A DNA stretch of 64,000 nt from Henriciella sp. AS95 (lineage in GTDB: Bacteria; Pseudomonadota; Alphaproteobacteria; Caulobacterales; Hyphomonadaceae). A program made the position numbers and the translations under genes. Of this stretch, positions 15,733 through 24,306 are shown one piece after another. The notes under the pieces were generated by a model, which did no database searches, was not told the origin of the DNA, and saw only the letters and a program-made list of their open reading frames with translations. Location: assembly GCF_038900055.1 (NCBI RefSeq), contig NZ_JBBMQM010000001.1, forward strand, positions 62,001 to 126,000, read 5' to 3'. Positions within the stretch are counted from its first letter, which is position 1; every line of letters begins with the position of its first letter.

Positions 15733-17997
15733 GTGGGGATTGCATCCAGGATGACAACCAGCAAACGAATTGCAGCAGGCATTCTAGCCATTGGTCTTGG
15801 CCTGACCTTGGCCTCGTGTGACCGAACCGATGAACGCATGGAGCGCCTGTCGGAGATTGGTGACGGCGTCATGAGACAGCTCGGCGGTGAAGACGTCGGC
15901 GGACCGGGCAACCAGGCGAGAATGGAAAACGTTCCGGTCGAGGCACGTGCCTTCCAGGGCGAGATGCAGGAAGCATCACCCGTTCGCGTCGCGACAGCCC
16001 CAAGCAAATTTGTCGTGGGGTCGATTGTCGCCAAACCGCGCAGCATGCCTGAGCCTGACACCGTTGCGGAAGCCTTCGAAGGGCCAAGCATCGCCGATTA
16101 CGATGCCTATGTCGAAAGCTTCGAATCCGACGCGGTTATCGTCGTGCCCACAGATGAAGAGATCGCCGAACTGCAAAGCCCATCGCGCACAATGTCGTCA
16201 GACGAGCCCTCCCGGCTTGACCGGGCGATGAAAAGCCGCCGGACAATCACAATTGATCCGAAATCACGCGAGCAAATGGCGCAGGGGCTTCCACGCGAAG
16301 TGCTGAAAGATACGCGCACAAGGATGGAGTACCGAATGGAGTCTCCTCAAGTGCAGATTCCGGAAAGGACCGACGACAGCCCGATCATCCAACCAGCACC
16401 GCCGGCCGCTTCGCCGATACCCATCCCGCAGAAATCGGCTGAGCGCCGCCTCGTGATGCGCCAGGATGCGATCGGTGCGCAGGTGAGTGCGGAATCGCAG
16501 ATGATCGAAACGGCGCAGCGTTACGGGCTGGCGGCCAATATCCAGCGCTCGCGATCCGGTCAGATGGTCATCGAAGTTGGCTCTCGCGCCATGAAGCCGA
16601 CCAAATATGGTGGGCCCGATGACAATGTGACCCCCTGGATCGCCGAAGATGACGAGGCGATCACATGCCCCTCCGGCATGACCCCTGAAGAGATTTCCGA
16701 AGACGCCGTGCTCGCGACGGTCTGCGTCATTCAGGACCTCAAGGCCAGCGGCGAGTTCGAATATGTCGAGAAGGACTGGCTGTACCAGAACCAGTTCGTG
16801 CGCCGGCCAAAGAATTCCGGCCCGGTGACGAATGTTGCGGTCACGCCGAATGATCCGCTCTGGTCCCTGCAGTGGAACTTCATGAATCAGGGCTCAGGAG
16901 ACGGCGAGATCGAGGGCGGATCGGGCTTTGTCGATTTCTGGACGAAACAGGCCAGTCAGGGCTCTCCTGAAGTGGTCGTCGCCATTGTCGATACCGGGCT
17001 GGAAATGGACCATCCGGACATCAAGGATTCTCCGAATGTCGCGCCCGGCTGGGACATGGTGACCGACATCGCGATGGCGAATGACGGCAATAGCCGCGAT
17101 TCAGACCCCAATGATCCCGGTGACCAGTGCCCAGAAGAGTTCGTTTTCGAGGATACCTTCCACGGCACACATGTGGCGGGAACAGTTGGCGCTTCGGTTT
17201 CCAACAATGAAAATGGCGTCGCAGGCGGGGCCTGGAACGTGAAGATCGTTCCGGTTCGCGCCCTCGGCAAATGCGGCGGGCGGCTGTCTGATATCAATGA
17301 CGCGATCCGTTGGGCCGGCGGCCTGATCCCGGAATATGATGAGCTGGGCAACGAAATCTGGAATGACAATCCAGCCGACATCATCAATTTGTCCATCGGC
17401 CTGTTCCGTTTCTGCCCGGCATCGATGCAGGATGCGATCAATGCCGTCACTGAACGTGGCGTCGTCGTTGTGGCAGCGGCCGGCAACGATTCGGTCTCGA
17501 CGCAGTTTTATGCGCCAGGCGGCTGCGACAATGTCCTGTCGGTGGCCGCAGGCGATGCGCGCGGGCAGATTGCGCCCTATTCCAATTACGGGGCGGAAGT
17601 GGATGTCCTCGCCCCCGGCGGGGATTTGCAGCGTGACGACAATGGCGATGGCCGTCCTGACGGCATTCTGTCGACAAAACATGCAAGCAATTGCACCGAC
17701 CCGGTTACGAATGAAGCAATCACCGACTGCTATTACGCCTATGAGCAGGGCACCAGCATGGCCGCTCCGCATGTTTCAGCGGCGCTTGCGCTTATCAAAT
17801 CGAAGCGTCCTGACCTGACGGGCACGGCCCTCGCTGACGTTTTGTTGACGGCGCTCAACCCGCGCTCGCAGGAACAATGTTCGGGCCCATGCGATCAATA
17901 CCCGGGGGCAGAGCCTGTCAGTGAGGGCTCTGAAACCTGCAAACTGCCCTGCGGGGCAGGGCTTTTGAACCTGTCGGATGTGAATCTCGACGAATAG
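15733..17997 (+). CDS. S8 (subtilisin-family) serine protease lipoprotein
   Basis: A 754-residue protease with a lipoprotein signal (AGILAIGLGLTLASC, Cys29). A long region (30-360) is low in order and ends in a propeptide-like block finishing EFEYVEKDWLY. The S8 catalytic domain follows from about 375: Asp420 in AIVDTGLEMDHPD, His477 in HGTHVAGTVGA, oxyanion Asn585 in AAAGND, Ser675 in GTSMAAPH. All key residues are intact. Cys pairs near the end (EQCSGPCDQYPG, CKLPCGAG) suggest disulfides. The GTG at 15733 has a GGGGTGG site upstream; an ATG at 15751 would give the same mature protein. First of four tightly linked genes. Confidence 0.9.
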   Translation: MGIASRMTTSKRIAAGILAIGLGLTLASCDRTDERMERLSEIGDGVMRQLGGEDVGGPGNQARMENVPVEARAFQGEMQEASPVRVATAPSKFVVGSIVAKPRSMPEPDTVAEAFEGPSIADYDAYVESFESDAVIVVPTDEEIAELQSPSRTMSSDEPSRLDRAMKSRRTITIDPKSREQMAQGLPREVLKDTRTRMEYRMESPQVQIPERTDDSPIIQPAPPAASPIPIPQKSAERRLVMRQDAIGAQVSAESQMIETAQRYGLAANIQRSRSGQMVIEVGSRAMKPTKYGGPDDNVTPWIAEDDEAITCPSGMTPEEISEDAVLATVCVIQDLKASGEFEYVEKDWLYQNQFVRRPKNSGPVTNVAVTPNDPLWSLQWNFMNQGSGDGEIEGGSGFVDFWTKQASQGSPEVVVAIVDTGLEMDHPDIKDSPNVAPGWDMVTDIAMANDGNSRDSDPNDPGDQCPEEFVFEDTFHGTHVAGTVGASVSNNENGVAGGAWNVKIVPVRALGKCGGRLSDINDAIRWAGGLIPEYDELGNEIWNDNPADIINLSIGLFRFCPASMQDAINAVTERGVVVVAAAGNDSVSTQFYAPGGCDNVLSVAAGDARGQIAPYSNYGAEVDVLAPGGDLQRDDNGDGRPDGILSTKHASNCTDPVTNEAITDCYYAYEQGTSMAAPHVSAALALIKSKRPDLTGTALADVLLTALNPRSQEQCSGPCDQYPGAEPVSEGSETCKLPCGAGLLNLSDVNLDE

Positions 17998-18020
17998 TAC
18001 GATAAAGAAAGATATGGGCG

Positions 18021-18587
18021 GTGGCACAGAGTGACGAAAAGTTGACCAAGCACTATTATGGTGGCCAGATTGGCTTGGCCATTGTGGCCCTGTCCGTCTG
18101 TGCGGCCTGCGGTGTTGCTTGGCTCGCCGACAGCCCCGGTTCTTCGAATGCTGTTCTGTCCTATGTGCCGCCATCCACGCACACGGCTGATGCACCGATC
18201 GCTGAACGGCCGCACATTTCCGGTACGGGCGATCGTGTTGTCGACAATGATCTGGTCCGCCCGGCATCCGTCACAGGCGCCGCATCGACCGCCGCAATCG
18301 TGGAATACGCCATCATCGTTCGGTTCGAGCGCGAACCGCTTATCGAAGAGATTGGCCGGACTTTTCGCAAGGACCCTGAGGGCTCGCGTGCGAAATTTGC
18401 CCGTTGGGCCGCTGACGAGCCTGCGCTGCGCGGCTTGCACCTTGAGCGGGCCAGCTATTCCGGCGAGGTTGTCTTGGCCGGTTCAGGCGCACGCAGCCTG
18501 AGCTCGGTCATCTCTGAAATCGAGGCGATGGACAATGTCGTCTATGTTGAGCGAGATTATTCGGCAAAGGCCAGCAAGGAAGGCTGA
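18021..18587 (+). CDS. membrane-anchored protein resembling a free-standing S8 propeptide/inhibitor (I9-like)
   Basis: A 188-residue protein with one N-terminal membrane segment (about 15-36, QIGLAIVALSVCAACGVAWL) and a C-terminal domain of about 90 residues. That domain starts VEYAIIVRFERE and ends with SSVISEIEAMDNVVYVERDY, which resembles the end of subtilisin propeptides (I9 fold: beta-alpha-beta-beta-alpha-beta ending ...V-x-Y-(I/V)-E-x-D). The protease gene 23 nt upstream carries its own similar block (EFEYVEKDW). The inference is a trans-acting chaperone or inhibitor of the S8 protease, held at the inner membrane. Start is GTG at 18021. The family match is by eye only and weak at the sequence level. 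Confidence 0.6.
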   Translation: MAQSDEKLTKHYYGGQIGLAIVALSVCAACGVAWLADSPGSSNAVLSYVPPSTHTADAPIAERPHISGTGDRVVDNDLVRPASVTGAASTAAIVEYAIIVRFEREPLIEEIGRTFRKDPEGSRAKFARWAADEPALRGLHLERASYSGEVVLAGSGARSLSSVISEIEAMDNVVYVERDYSAKASKEG

Positions 18588-18592
18588 CAACA

Positions 18593-19273
18593 ATGAGAAT
18601 CCGTTTCGGTATTGCGGCCCTGCTTGGTGCGGGGATAGCGGTTGCAGGCTGCGACCTTCGTCTGAATCAAGATGCCGAAGACAAGTCGGCCCCACCAGAA
18701 GTCAGCGAACAGCCCGCTGAGACAGAGCTTGCCGAAACACCGGTTGAGCCGGAAACGACGTCCGAAGCAGCGCCGGCTGAGAGCGAGACTGTCCGGCCAG
18801 CAGCGGTCGCCGTGAAAGCGGAGATCGACTGGGAAGCCGCGCGGACCGATCTGGCGTCTTCCCCGCCGGACGACGACAGTTCCTTCAACATCCAGTCGGG
18901 ATCAACAGCGCCGCCCGTGCCTGTCCTGTTGCCAACCGGCCCGGTCCGCCCTGCAGGCGCAAGTGATGGCCAGCAGCCACAATTTCGGCCTGTTCCGGAT
19001 GGATATTTCGCAGTCTTCCCTGGCGCGGAGTACAATCTCATCGTCAATGGAACGAACCTTGTGACCGATATACCGGGCGAGGCGAATGACGAGAGCGAAG
19101 ACATGAAATTTGCTGAAACAACGACAGGCGCCATCGTTTCATTCTCGCGGTATGGCGCCGATTACATGGTAGAATTTGAATGCCTGGGCTCGGGGGCAGA
19201 GGGCGGCGATTGCGTGACCGAAGAGGAAGCGCTGGCCGTCGCTGAAGAAATCGTGATCTCGGGGACGCAATGA
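18593..19273 (+). CDS. hypothetical lipoprotein, third gene of the S8-M23 operon
   Basis: A 226-residue protein with a lipoprotein signal (LLGAGIAVAGC, Cys20), a Glu/Pro/Ala-rich linker (about 30-75) and a C-terminal globular domain from about 140 (GYFAVFPGAEYNLIVNGTNL, then ADYMVEFECLG and CVTEEEALAVAEEIVISG). The C-terminal part contains two Cys that could pair. I recognise no family. It starts 5 nt after the I9-like gene and overlaps the M23 gene by 4 nt (ATGA), so it belongs to the same transcript. Lack of the usual Asp at +2 is only partly true: CD follows the Cys, a signal that in enterobacteria retains lipoproteins in the inner membrane. Confidence 0.7.
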   Translation: MRIRFGIAALLGAGIAVAGCDLRLNQDAEDKSAPPEVSEQPAETELAETPVEPETTSEAAPAESETVRPAAVAVKAEIDWEAARTDLASSPPDDDSSFNIQSGSTAPPVPVLLPTGPVRPAGASDGQQPQFRPVPDGYFAVFPGAEYNLIVNGTNLVTDIPGEANDESEDMKFAETTTGAIVSFSRYGADYMVEFECLGSGAEGGDCVTEEEALAVAEEIVISGTQ

Positions 19274-20637
19274 TGAAACTGGTTTGGGGACTTGCCGCTG
19301 GCGCTCTGCTTATGGTGCCGGCGTGCGACAAGATTCGCTATCCCGGCGATGGCCGCGAAAACGAGTACAAGGCGGAAATTCCGCCCGGTGCGCCCGGCCC
19401 TGCGCCGCCATCGGAGCCGGTGGAAGACCCCTACAACACAGGCGACACAGGCACCGATAACGACCCTGTCACGCCTGTGGACACAGCCGATCCCACCGCG
19501 CCGGATACCGGCACGGATGTCGAGACTGATTTGGGTGACGATACCGAAACGCCGGACTCAGATCCTGTCGACCCGGTCGATACGAGCCCGGATGCGGACG
19601 ACACCGATACCGGTTCCGATCTTGTCGATCCTGATAGCGACCCCGCCGACCCCGACACGACGGAAACTGATCCGGTGGATTCAGACCCGACCGATACGGA
19701 TACAACAGATGCCGATCCTGTAGAAAGCGACCCGGTAGACGGTGACCCTGTTGAGACAGATCCCGTCGAGACTGATCCTGTTGATACTGATCCGGTAGAG
19801 ACTGACCCCACCGAAAGCGATCCGGTGACCGACCCTGTCGATTCGACTGATTCCGAAACAGACCCGACGCCCGTCACCGATCCCGTTGAACCAGATCCCG
19901 AACCGGTCGTGGTTTTCTCTTATGTCGAGCCTGGCCAGCTGCTGCCCGGGTCTGGCACCGGAACGGTTGAGACCGAAGCCATATTCGCGCCGGACATGCG
20001 TTTTCCAATCAAGTCGGCTCCCGCCTATCTGCAGTCGCAGGTCTGGATGTTCGGCGGCGGAATCGGAGGCGGTGACCAGTGCGATCCGCGCAATTATGAA
20101 TATCCCTGGCGGGATAATTTCTGCGAAAAACGGTCATCCAATCGCAATTCGCCATTTTGCCCGGTGAGCAAAATCCACCAGGGCCAGGACATTCGCGTCG
20201 GTACGGCAGAAGGCTGCAATACGCTTCGCGGCACGCCGCCGGCAGACCGCGCCATGTACGAAGTCGTCGCGGTCGAGGATGGCATCATCCAGTCAATCGG
20301 CACCTACACCGTCACGATGCGATCAGGCCCGCGTGTGTACAAATACATGCACATGAACATGCGCGCGCTTCAGGTCTCAACGGGCGACACGGTCACCAAG
20401 GGCCAGACGCTGGGTTACGTGTCGAATGACTTTGGCGGGACGGCCACCACCTTCCACCTGCATTTCGAACTCCTGCAGAACACGGCCGAGGATGGCTGGG
20501 TGCACGTTCCGCCCTACACTTCGCTGGTTGCGGCCTATGAGGAACGCGAAAGCGGCGTCGGTGAACGCATCGAAGCGACGGTGGGCATTGCCTCGACCCC
20601 GCCGCCCATTCCTGAAGGTTTCGTCATCATCGAATAG
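19270..20637 (+). CDS. M23-family peptidase lipoprotein with Asp/Pro/Thr stalk
   Basis: A 455-residue lipoprotein (signal AAGALLMVPAC, Cys19). Residues about 55-215 form a low-complexity stalk rich in Asp, Pro, Thr, Val and Glu. A C-terminal LytM/M23 metallopeptidase domain follows: HxxxD in KIHQGQD (His303, Asp307), a further His361 in YMHMNM, and HLHFE (His396, His398). All zinc ligands are present, so an active peptidoglycan endopeptidase is expected, unlike degenerate NlpD/EnvC-type proteins. The stalk could carry the domain from the lipid anchor to the wall. Last of four linked genes. Confidence 0.88.
   Translation: MMKLVWGLAAGALLMVPACDKIRYPGDGRENEYKAEIPPGAPGPAPPSEPVEDPYNTGDTGTDNDPVTPVDTADPTAPDTGTDVETDLGDDTETPDSDPVDPVDTSPDADDTDTGSDLVDPDSDPADPDTTETDPVDSDPTDTDTTDADPVESDPVDGDPVETDPVETDPVDTDPVETDPTESDPVTDPVDSTDSETDPTPVTDPVEPDPEPVVVFSYVEPGQLLPGSGTGTVETEAIFAPDMRFPIKSAPAYLQSQVWMFGGGIGGGDQCDPRNYEYPWRDNFCEKRSSNRNSPFCPVSKIHQGQDIRVGTAEGCNTLRGTPPADRAMYEVVAVEDGIIQSIGTYTVTMRSGPRVYKYMHMNMRALQVSTGDTVTKGQTLGYVSNDFGGTATTFHLHFELLQNTAEDGWVHVPPYTSLVAAYEERESGVGERIEATVGIASTPPPIPEGFVIIE
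19432..19905 (+). repeat. degenerate repeat tract encoding Asp/Pro/Thr/Val stalk
   Basis: This stretch of the M23 lipoprotein gene consists of many short repeats built on GAYCCNGTNGA-type units that translate to runs such as ETDPVDTDPVETDP and SDPTDTDTTD. The period is mostly 5 to 6 codons, with varied codons. Codon variation argues that the protein sequence is selected. Only Asp and Glu charge is present, which would favour calcium binding or an extended, non-folded stalk. Confidence 0.8.
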
Positions 20638-20786
20638 GCCGCTCAAGATAAGGCTCTGATTTGGTGCGCAAATTGCAGGCTCATCTGCGTGATGTCGCAA
20701 GTTTAATGCGTTAACGACTTGCTAACGGCTGGCTTGCCCCCAAAAGTGGCATTTCCGGGGGCGGTTCACAGGTAGAGAGAACGTCA

Positions 20787-21869
20787 ATGAGCAATGTGGA
20801 GAAGCTCCCGATACCGCCGCATCGGGAAGGTCCTGCAGTTACCCTTATCGGAACGGACCTTCCAGCGCAGTATCTGGAAGAAGCTGAACCCTCCCCGCTC
20901 ATGCATTCGGCCTCGCTGTGGTGGCGCCGGATTGTTCGAACATTCCAGATCTTGCTGGTGCTGGTTCTTGTCGGTTTCTACCCGGCGATGATCGTGGCCT
21001 CGCACAGCATCAATGACGACCCCGTTATCCTGTCGGCGGAAACCCCGTGGGCCTCGCCTGAAACAGGCGTCATGCTGAGCATGATCGGCCGCGAGCTGGA
21101 AGGGCCCGGCTGGGCCAGCGACCGTGCCGGATGGCACCCGCAAGCCCGCCTGACCGCCCTGCCCGCCTGGCAGAAATCCCTCTCTTCATCGCTTAGCGAA
21201 TTTACCCGCATGATCGCCGCGAAATCCCTCACATCTGATTTCACGGCTGATCCCGACCTTTCAGCCGCCGCGCGCCTGCTGGCGCCAGAGGATGATCTGG
21301 CCCAGACCCCGCGCCTTGCCGCCGCCGCAGAAGCGCTTGCCCGCTATGAAGGCCGTCTTGAGCGGGACCTCGCAACGGCCCCGAAAGGCACTGACGCGGT
21401 TGTTGATGAACTCGCCCTCTTTGCAAACTGGGCTGATACGTCCCGTGACCGTCTGGAAGCCCGGATCGGCATGCGCGAAGGCTGGCCTGCATCGAAAGAG
21501 GACATTCGCATCTTCTTCGAAGCCCGTGCCCGCGCCCATGTCGCCAGCCAGCTGATCACCGCTTCCCTGCTGGCCGAACCTGAAATCGCCGTCAGCGAAG
21601 CTGTCGAAACCCGGATGGACCGGCTGGAAGCCGCTTGGCGGCGGGCCGCCGAGCTGAACCCGATTTTCGTGTCCAGCCAGGCGGGTGACGCTCGCCTGAT
21701 GGCTGACCACCTCGCCATGATGGCCTTCTATCTCGGCCAGGCTTCCGAGGCGACGAAAGACCTTGGCGCAGCGCTCCTGCAGGAAAGAGCGGCCCGCGAA
21801 GCGGCTGCCATTGCCGCCGAAGACGCGTCTGAGGGTGAAGGGTCCGGCGATGAGGCAACTGAGGGCTGA
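20787..21869 (+). CDS. DUF2333-like membrane protein
   Basis: A 360-residue protein with one N-terminal membrane segment (about 53-74, TFQILLVLVLVGFYPAMIVA) and a helical periplasmic domain. The segments ETPWASPETGVMLSMIGREL, GWASDRAGWHPQARLTALP, SLSEFTRMIAAKS and ADPDLSAAARLL resemble the layout of DUF2333 proteins. The C-terminal tail is acidic and low-complexity (EDASEGEGSGDEATEG). Function is unknown for the family. It stands alone, 149 nt after the M23 gene and 75 nt before nfuA. Confidence 0.65.
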   Translation: MSNVEKLPIPPHREGPAVTLIGTDLPAQYLEEAEPSPLMHSASLWWRRIVRTFQILLVLVLVGFYPAMIVASHSINDDPVILSAETPWASPETGVMLSMIGRELEGPGWASDRAGWHPQARLTALPAWQKSLSSSLSEFTRMIAAKSLTSDFTADPDLSAAARLLAPEDDLAQTPRLAAAAEALARYEGRLERDLATAPKGTDAVVDELALFANWADTSRDRLEARIGMREGWPASKEDIRIFFEARARAHVASQLITASLLAEPEIAVSEAVETRMDRLEAAWRRAAELNPIFVSSQAGDARLMADHLAMMAFYLGQASEATKDLGAALLQERAAREAAAIAAEDASEGEGSGDEATEG

Positions 21870-21944
21870 CGCGCCCAAGAGCTTGAAAGCCAAGGGCAAA
21901 CTGTCCATCTGAGCAGCTAGTCACGAAAAGACGAGCTGACACCC

Positions 21945-22532
21945 ATGTTCATTCAAACCGAACCGACGCCCAATCCGGATACGATCAAGTTCCTGCCAGG
22001 CGAAACCGTCGCTGGAACAGCCGGTCCATTTGACTTTGCCAATGAGACAGAAGCGGGGTCGAGCCCGCTGGCGCAGGCCCTGTTCGAGGTCAGCGGCGTC
22101 ACCGGAGTGTTTCTCGGTGCGGATTTTCTGTCTGTCTCCAAGGACGAAAAGTCAGACTGGAAACATGTCCGCCCGATGGTGCTCGCCGCGATCATGGATC
22201 ACTATGTCGCCGGCCTCCCTGTCATCAATGACGGCTCCACCACCAATTATGGCGGAGAAAGCGAAACCTCCCTTGAGGATTATGAAGGCGAGACGAAGGA
22301 AATTGTCGGCGAAATCCTCGAACTGATCGAAACGCGCGTGCGCCCTGCGGTCGCCCAGGATGGCGGCGACATCACCTTCCAGAAATTCGACCCCGAGCAC
22401 GGCATCGTCCACCTCACCATGCGCGGCGCCTGTGCAGGCTGCCCGTCATCGACAATGACGCTGAAGCAGGGCATCGAGAACATGCTGAAAGCGTATGTGC
22501 CGGAAGTGACGGCCGTCGAAGCGGCAATCTAG
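21945..22532 (+). CDS. nfuA: NfuA-type Fe-S cluster carrier
   Basis: A 195-residue protein with an N-terminal Nfu_N domain (MFIQTEPTPNPDTIKFLPGE, residues 1-90) and a C-terminal NifU domain with the cluster-binding CxxC (Cys163 and Cys166 in RGACAGCPSS) in the expected setting (TMTLKQGIENML). It carries and delivers 4Fe-4S clusters to apo-enzymes in the cytoplasm. MiaB, which needs two such clusters, is encoded 3.3 kb downstream. Length and domain order match alphaproteobacterial and mitochondrial NFU1. Confidence 0.93.
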   Translation: MFIQTEPTPNPDTIKFLPGETVAGTAGPFDFANETEAGSSPLAQALFEVSGVTGVFLGADFLSVSKDEKSDWKHVRPMVLAAIMDHYVAGLPVINDGSTTNYGGESETSLEDYEGETKEIVGEILELIETRVRPAVAQDGGDITFQKFDPEHGIVHLTMRGACAGCPSSTMTLKQGIENMLKAYVPEVTAVEAAI

Positions 22533-22554
22533 ACCATCGAACAAGGAGACGTGA

Positions 22555-23157
22555 ATGTCCGATCCTGTAAACGACTATGCGCTGGACCTCATCTGGCGGA
22601 ATGGCCGAACCTATAATGGATGGCTGGACAAACCGGTCCCTGAAACGCTGATCCGGGCCGTCTATGACCTCACAAAGATGGGGCCGACGAGCGCGAATTG
22701 CTGCCCGGCACGCTTCGTTTTCATCAATTCTCCCGAGGCCAAGAAACGGCTTTCGCCGCACCTCTCAGAAGGCAATCGCGACAAGACGATGAAAGCCCCA
22801 TGGGTGTGTATCGTCGCGACCGACATGATGTTCCACGAGAAGATCCCGCAGCTTTTCCCGCACAATCCGGACGCCAAGGACTGGTTCGAGGACAAGGACA
22901 CACGCAAGGACACCGCCGACCGGAACGGGACGCTTCAGGGCGCTTACCTCATCATGGCGGCGCGTGCGCTCGGCCTCGATTGTGGACCGATGTCCGGCTT
23001 CAGCCAGGACGGTGTCGACATGGAGTTCTTCTCCAACAAGGAAGAAACCAAGCATTGGCGCTCGAACTTCCTGGTCGCGATCGGCCATGGCGATGAGAGC
23101 ACGCTCTTCCCACGCAGCCCGCGCCTCAGCTTTGAAGAGGCCTGCCAGGTCCTCTGA
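22555..23157 (+). CDS. RutE/HadB-like nitroreductase family protein (putative malonic semialdehyde reductase)
   Basis: A 200-residue flavin reductase of the RutE/YdfN subgroup, which is shorter than classic nitroreductases. Seen are RNGRTYNGWLDKPVPETLIR, LTKMGPTSANCCPARFVFI, and RNGTLQGAYLIMAARALGLD. It uses FMN and NAD(P)H; RutE reduces malonic semialdehyde in pyrimidine breakdown, but no other rut gene is nearby, so the physiological substrate is uncertain. It is preceded by AAGGAGACG. The gene follows nfuA by 22 nt and precedes tsaB by 12 nt, so the run nfuA to fur may share transcripts. Confidence 0.82.
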   Translation: MSDPVNDYALDLIWRNGRTYNGWLDKPVPETLIRAVYDLTKMGPTSANCCPARFVFINSPEAKKRLSPHLSEGNRDKTMKAPWVCIVATDMMFHEKIPQLFPHNPDAKDWFEDKDTRKDTADRNGTLQGAYLIMAARALGLDCGPMSGFSQDGVDMEFFSNKEETKHWRSNFLVAIGHGDESTLFPRSPRLSFEEACQVL

Positions 23158-23169
23158 TCTGGCGACGGC

Positions 23170-23817
23170 ATGCTGACCCTCGGGATCAATACATCCGGGC
23201 CGGCCTGCGATGTCGCGCTGGTTGACGGGGGCGCCTGCCTTGCGGACGTTCAGGAGACGATGAGCCGGGGGCAGGATGCCCGCCTGCCCGCCATCGTGGC
23301 TGACTGCCTGCAGTCGGCCGATAAGTCATTTGCCGATCTTCAACGCATTGCCGTCGTGACAGGCCCTGGAAGCTTTACCGGGATACGCGTCGGCGTGGCC
23401 TTTGCGCGGGGGCTTGCGCTCGCGCTTAAGGTGCCATGCCTTGGTATCACCGCGCTGGAGGCCGCCTTGCCGGCCGGCCAGCAGGGTTCGGCCATTGTGC
23501 TGCTGCCCGCCAAACGCCGCCCGCCGGACATAACATACTGGGCACAGCGGTTTCGGACAGGGGAAGCGGTCGATACGCCCGAGGAAATCGGGCTGGACGC
23601 GGTTCAGGCTGAACTCGCGGCGCATCCGCACTTTGTTTATGGGTCGTCGCTGGACGCCCTGCAGAACGCCGCGCCGGAGCTTGATCTTCACGCCGCTGAG
23701 CCGACCGCGCGCCACGCTGCCAGCCTCGCAGAAAACCGTCACCCGACAGACGCGCCAGCGAGCCCGGCCTATGTCCGTGGCCCGGACGCTGCGCTGCCTG
23801 GCGGCAAAAGGCTATGA
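23170..23817 (+). CDS. tsaB: TsaB, tRNA t6A37 biosynthesis subunit
   Basis: A 215-residue ASKHA-fold protein: LGINTSGPACDVALVD at the N-terminus, then VTGPGSFTGIRVGVAFARGL, the TsaB signature, and a typical C-terminus (SPAYVRGPDAALPGGKR). TsaB is the non-catalytic partner of TsaD in adding threonylcarbamoyl to A37 of ANN-decoding tRNAs. It overlaps rimI by 4 nt (ATGA), a very common tsaB-rimI pairing. Confidence 0.92.
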   Translation: MLTLGINTSGPACDVALVDGGACLADVQETMSRGQDARLPAIVADCLQSADKSFADLQRIAVVTGPGSFTGIRVGVAFARGLALALKVPCLGITALEAALPAGQQGSAIVLLPAKRRPPDITYWAQRFRTGEAVDTPEEIGLDAVQAELAAHPHFVYGSSLDALQNAAPELDLHAAEPTARHAASLAENRHPTDAPASPAYVRGPDAALPGGKRL

Positions 23818-24287
23818 GCGACACGCCTGTCCGGCTGCTGACGCCTGAGGATGCGGCCGCCTGCGCCCGCATCCAAGAAGAGGCCTTCACCCATGGCGAC
23901 AACTGGTCGGCCTGGGCGTTTCGGGATACGCTGAACCTGTCCACAACGCTCGGGCTCTGCACTGAGGACGAGGATGTGATGACAGGCTTTATTCTCCTAC
24001 AGAAGACACCGCCTGACGCGGAAATCCTGACGCTCGCCATATCACCGGAGGTTCAGAGGCGCGGATATGCCAGCCTGTTGCTCGAGCGCGCCGTACAGCT
24101 GCTGGGCCAGTACGGTACGGATCGTCTCTTGCTGGATGTGGCCGCGGACAATGAAAGCGCTGTCGCATTTTACGAGAAGCATGGCTTCCTTGCCGACGGG
24201 CGTCGTAAAAACTACTATAACAGGGCAGAAGGACGGTCGGTGGATGCGCTGCTCATGTCGCGTGCTGCTGCTGGACACAACCACTAA
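23814..24287 (+). CDS. rimI: RimI, ribosomal protein S18 alanine N-acetyltransferase (GNAT)
   Basis: A 157-residue GNAT acetyltransferase with core motif A (LTLAISPEVQRRGYASLLLE, acetyl-CoA pyrophosphate loop R-R-G-Y-A) and motif B (ESAVAFYEKHGFLADGRRKN, then YYNR). The YEKHGF ... R-YY pattern is typical of RimI. It acts on the N-terminus of S18 or possibly other proteins. Overlap with tsaB supports the name. Its stop is 19 nt before the Fur start. Confidence 0.88.
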   Translation: MSDTPVRLLTPEDAAACARIQEEAFTHGDNWSAWAFRDTLNLSTTLGLCTEDEDVMTGFILLQKTPPDAEILTLAISPEVQRRGYASLLLERAVQLLGQYGTDRLLLDVAADNESAVAFYEKHGFLADGRRKNYYNRAEGRSVDALLMSRAAAGHNH

Positions 24288-24306
24288 TCGAGGGCATGAG
24301 TCACAA

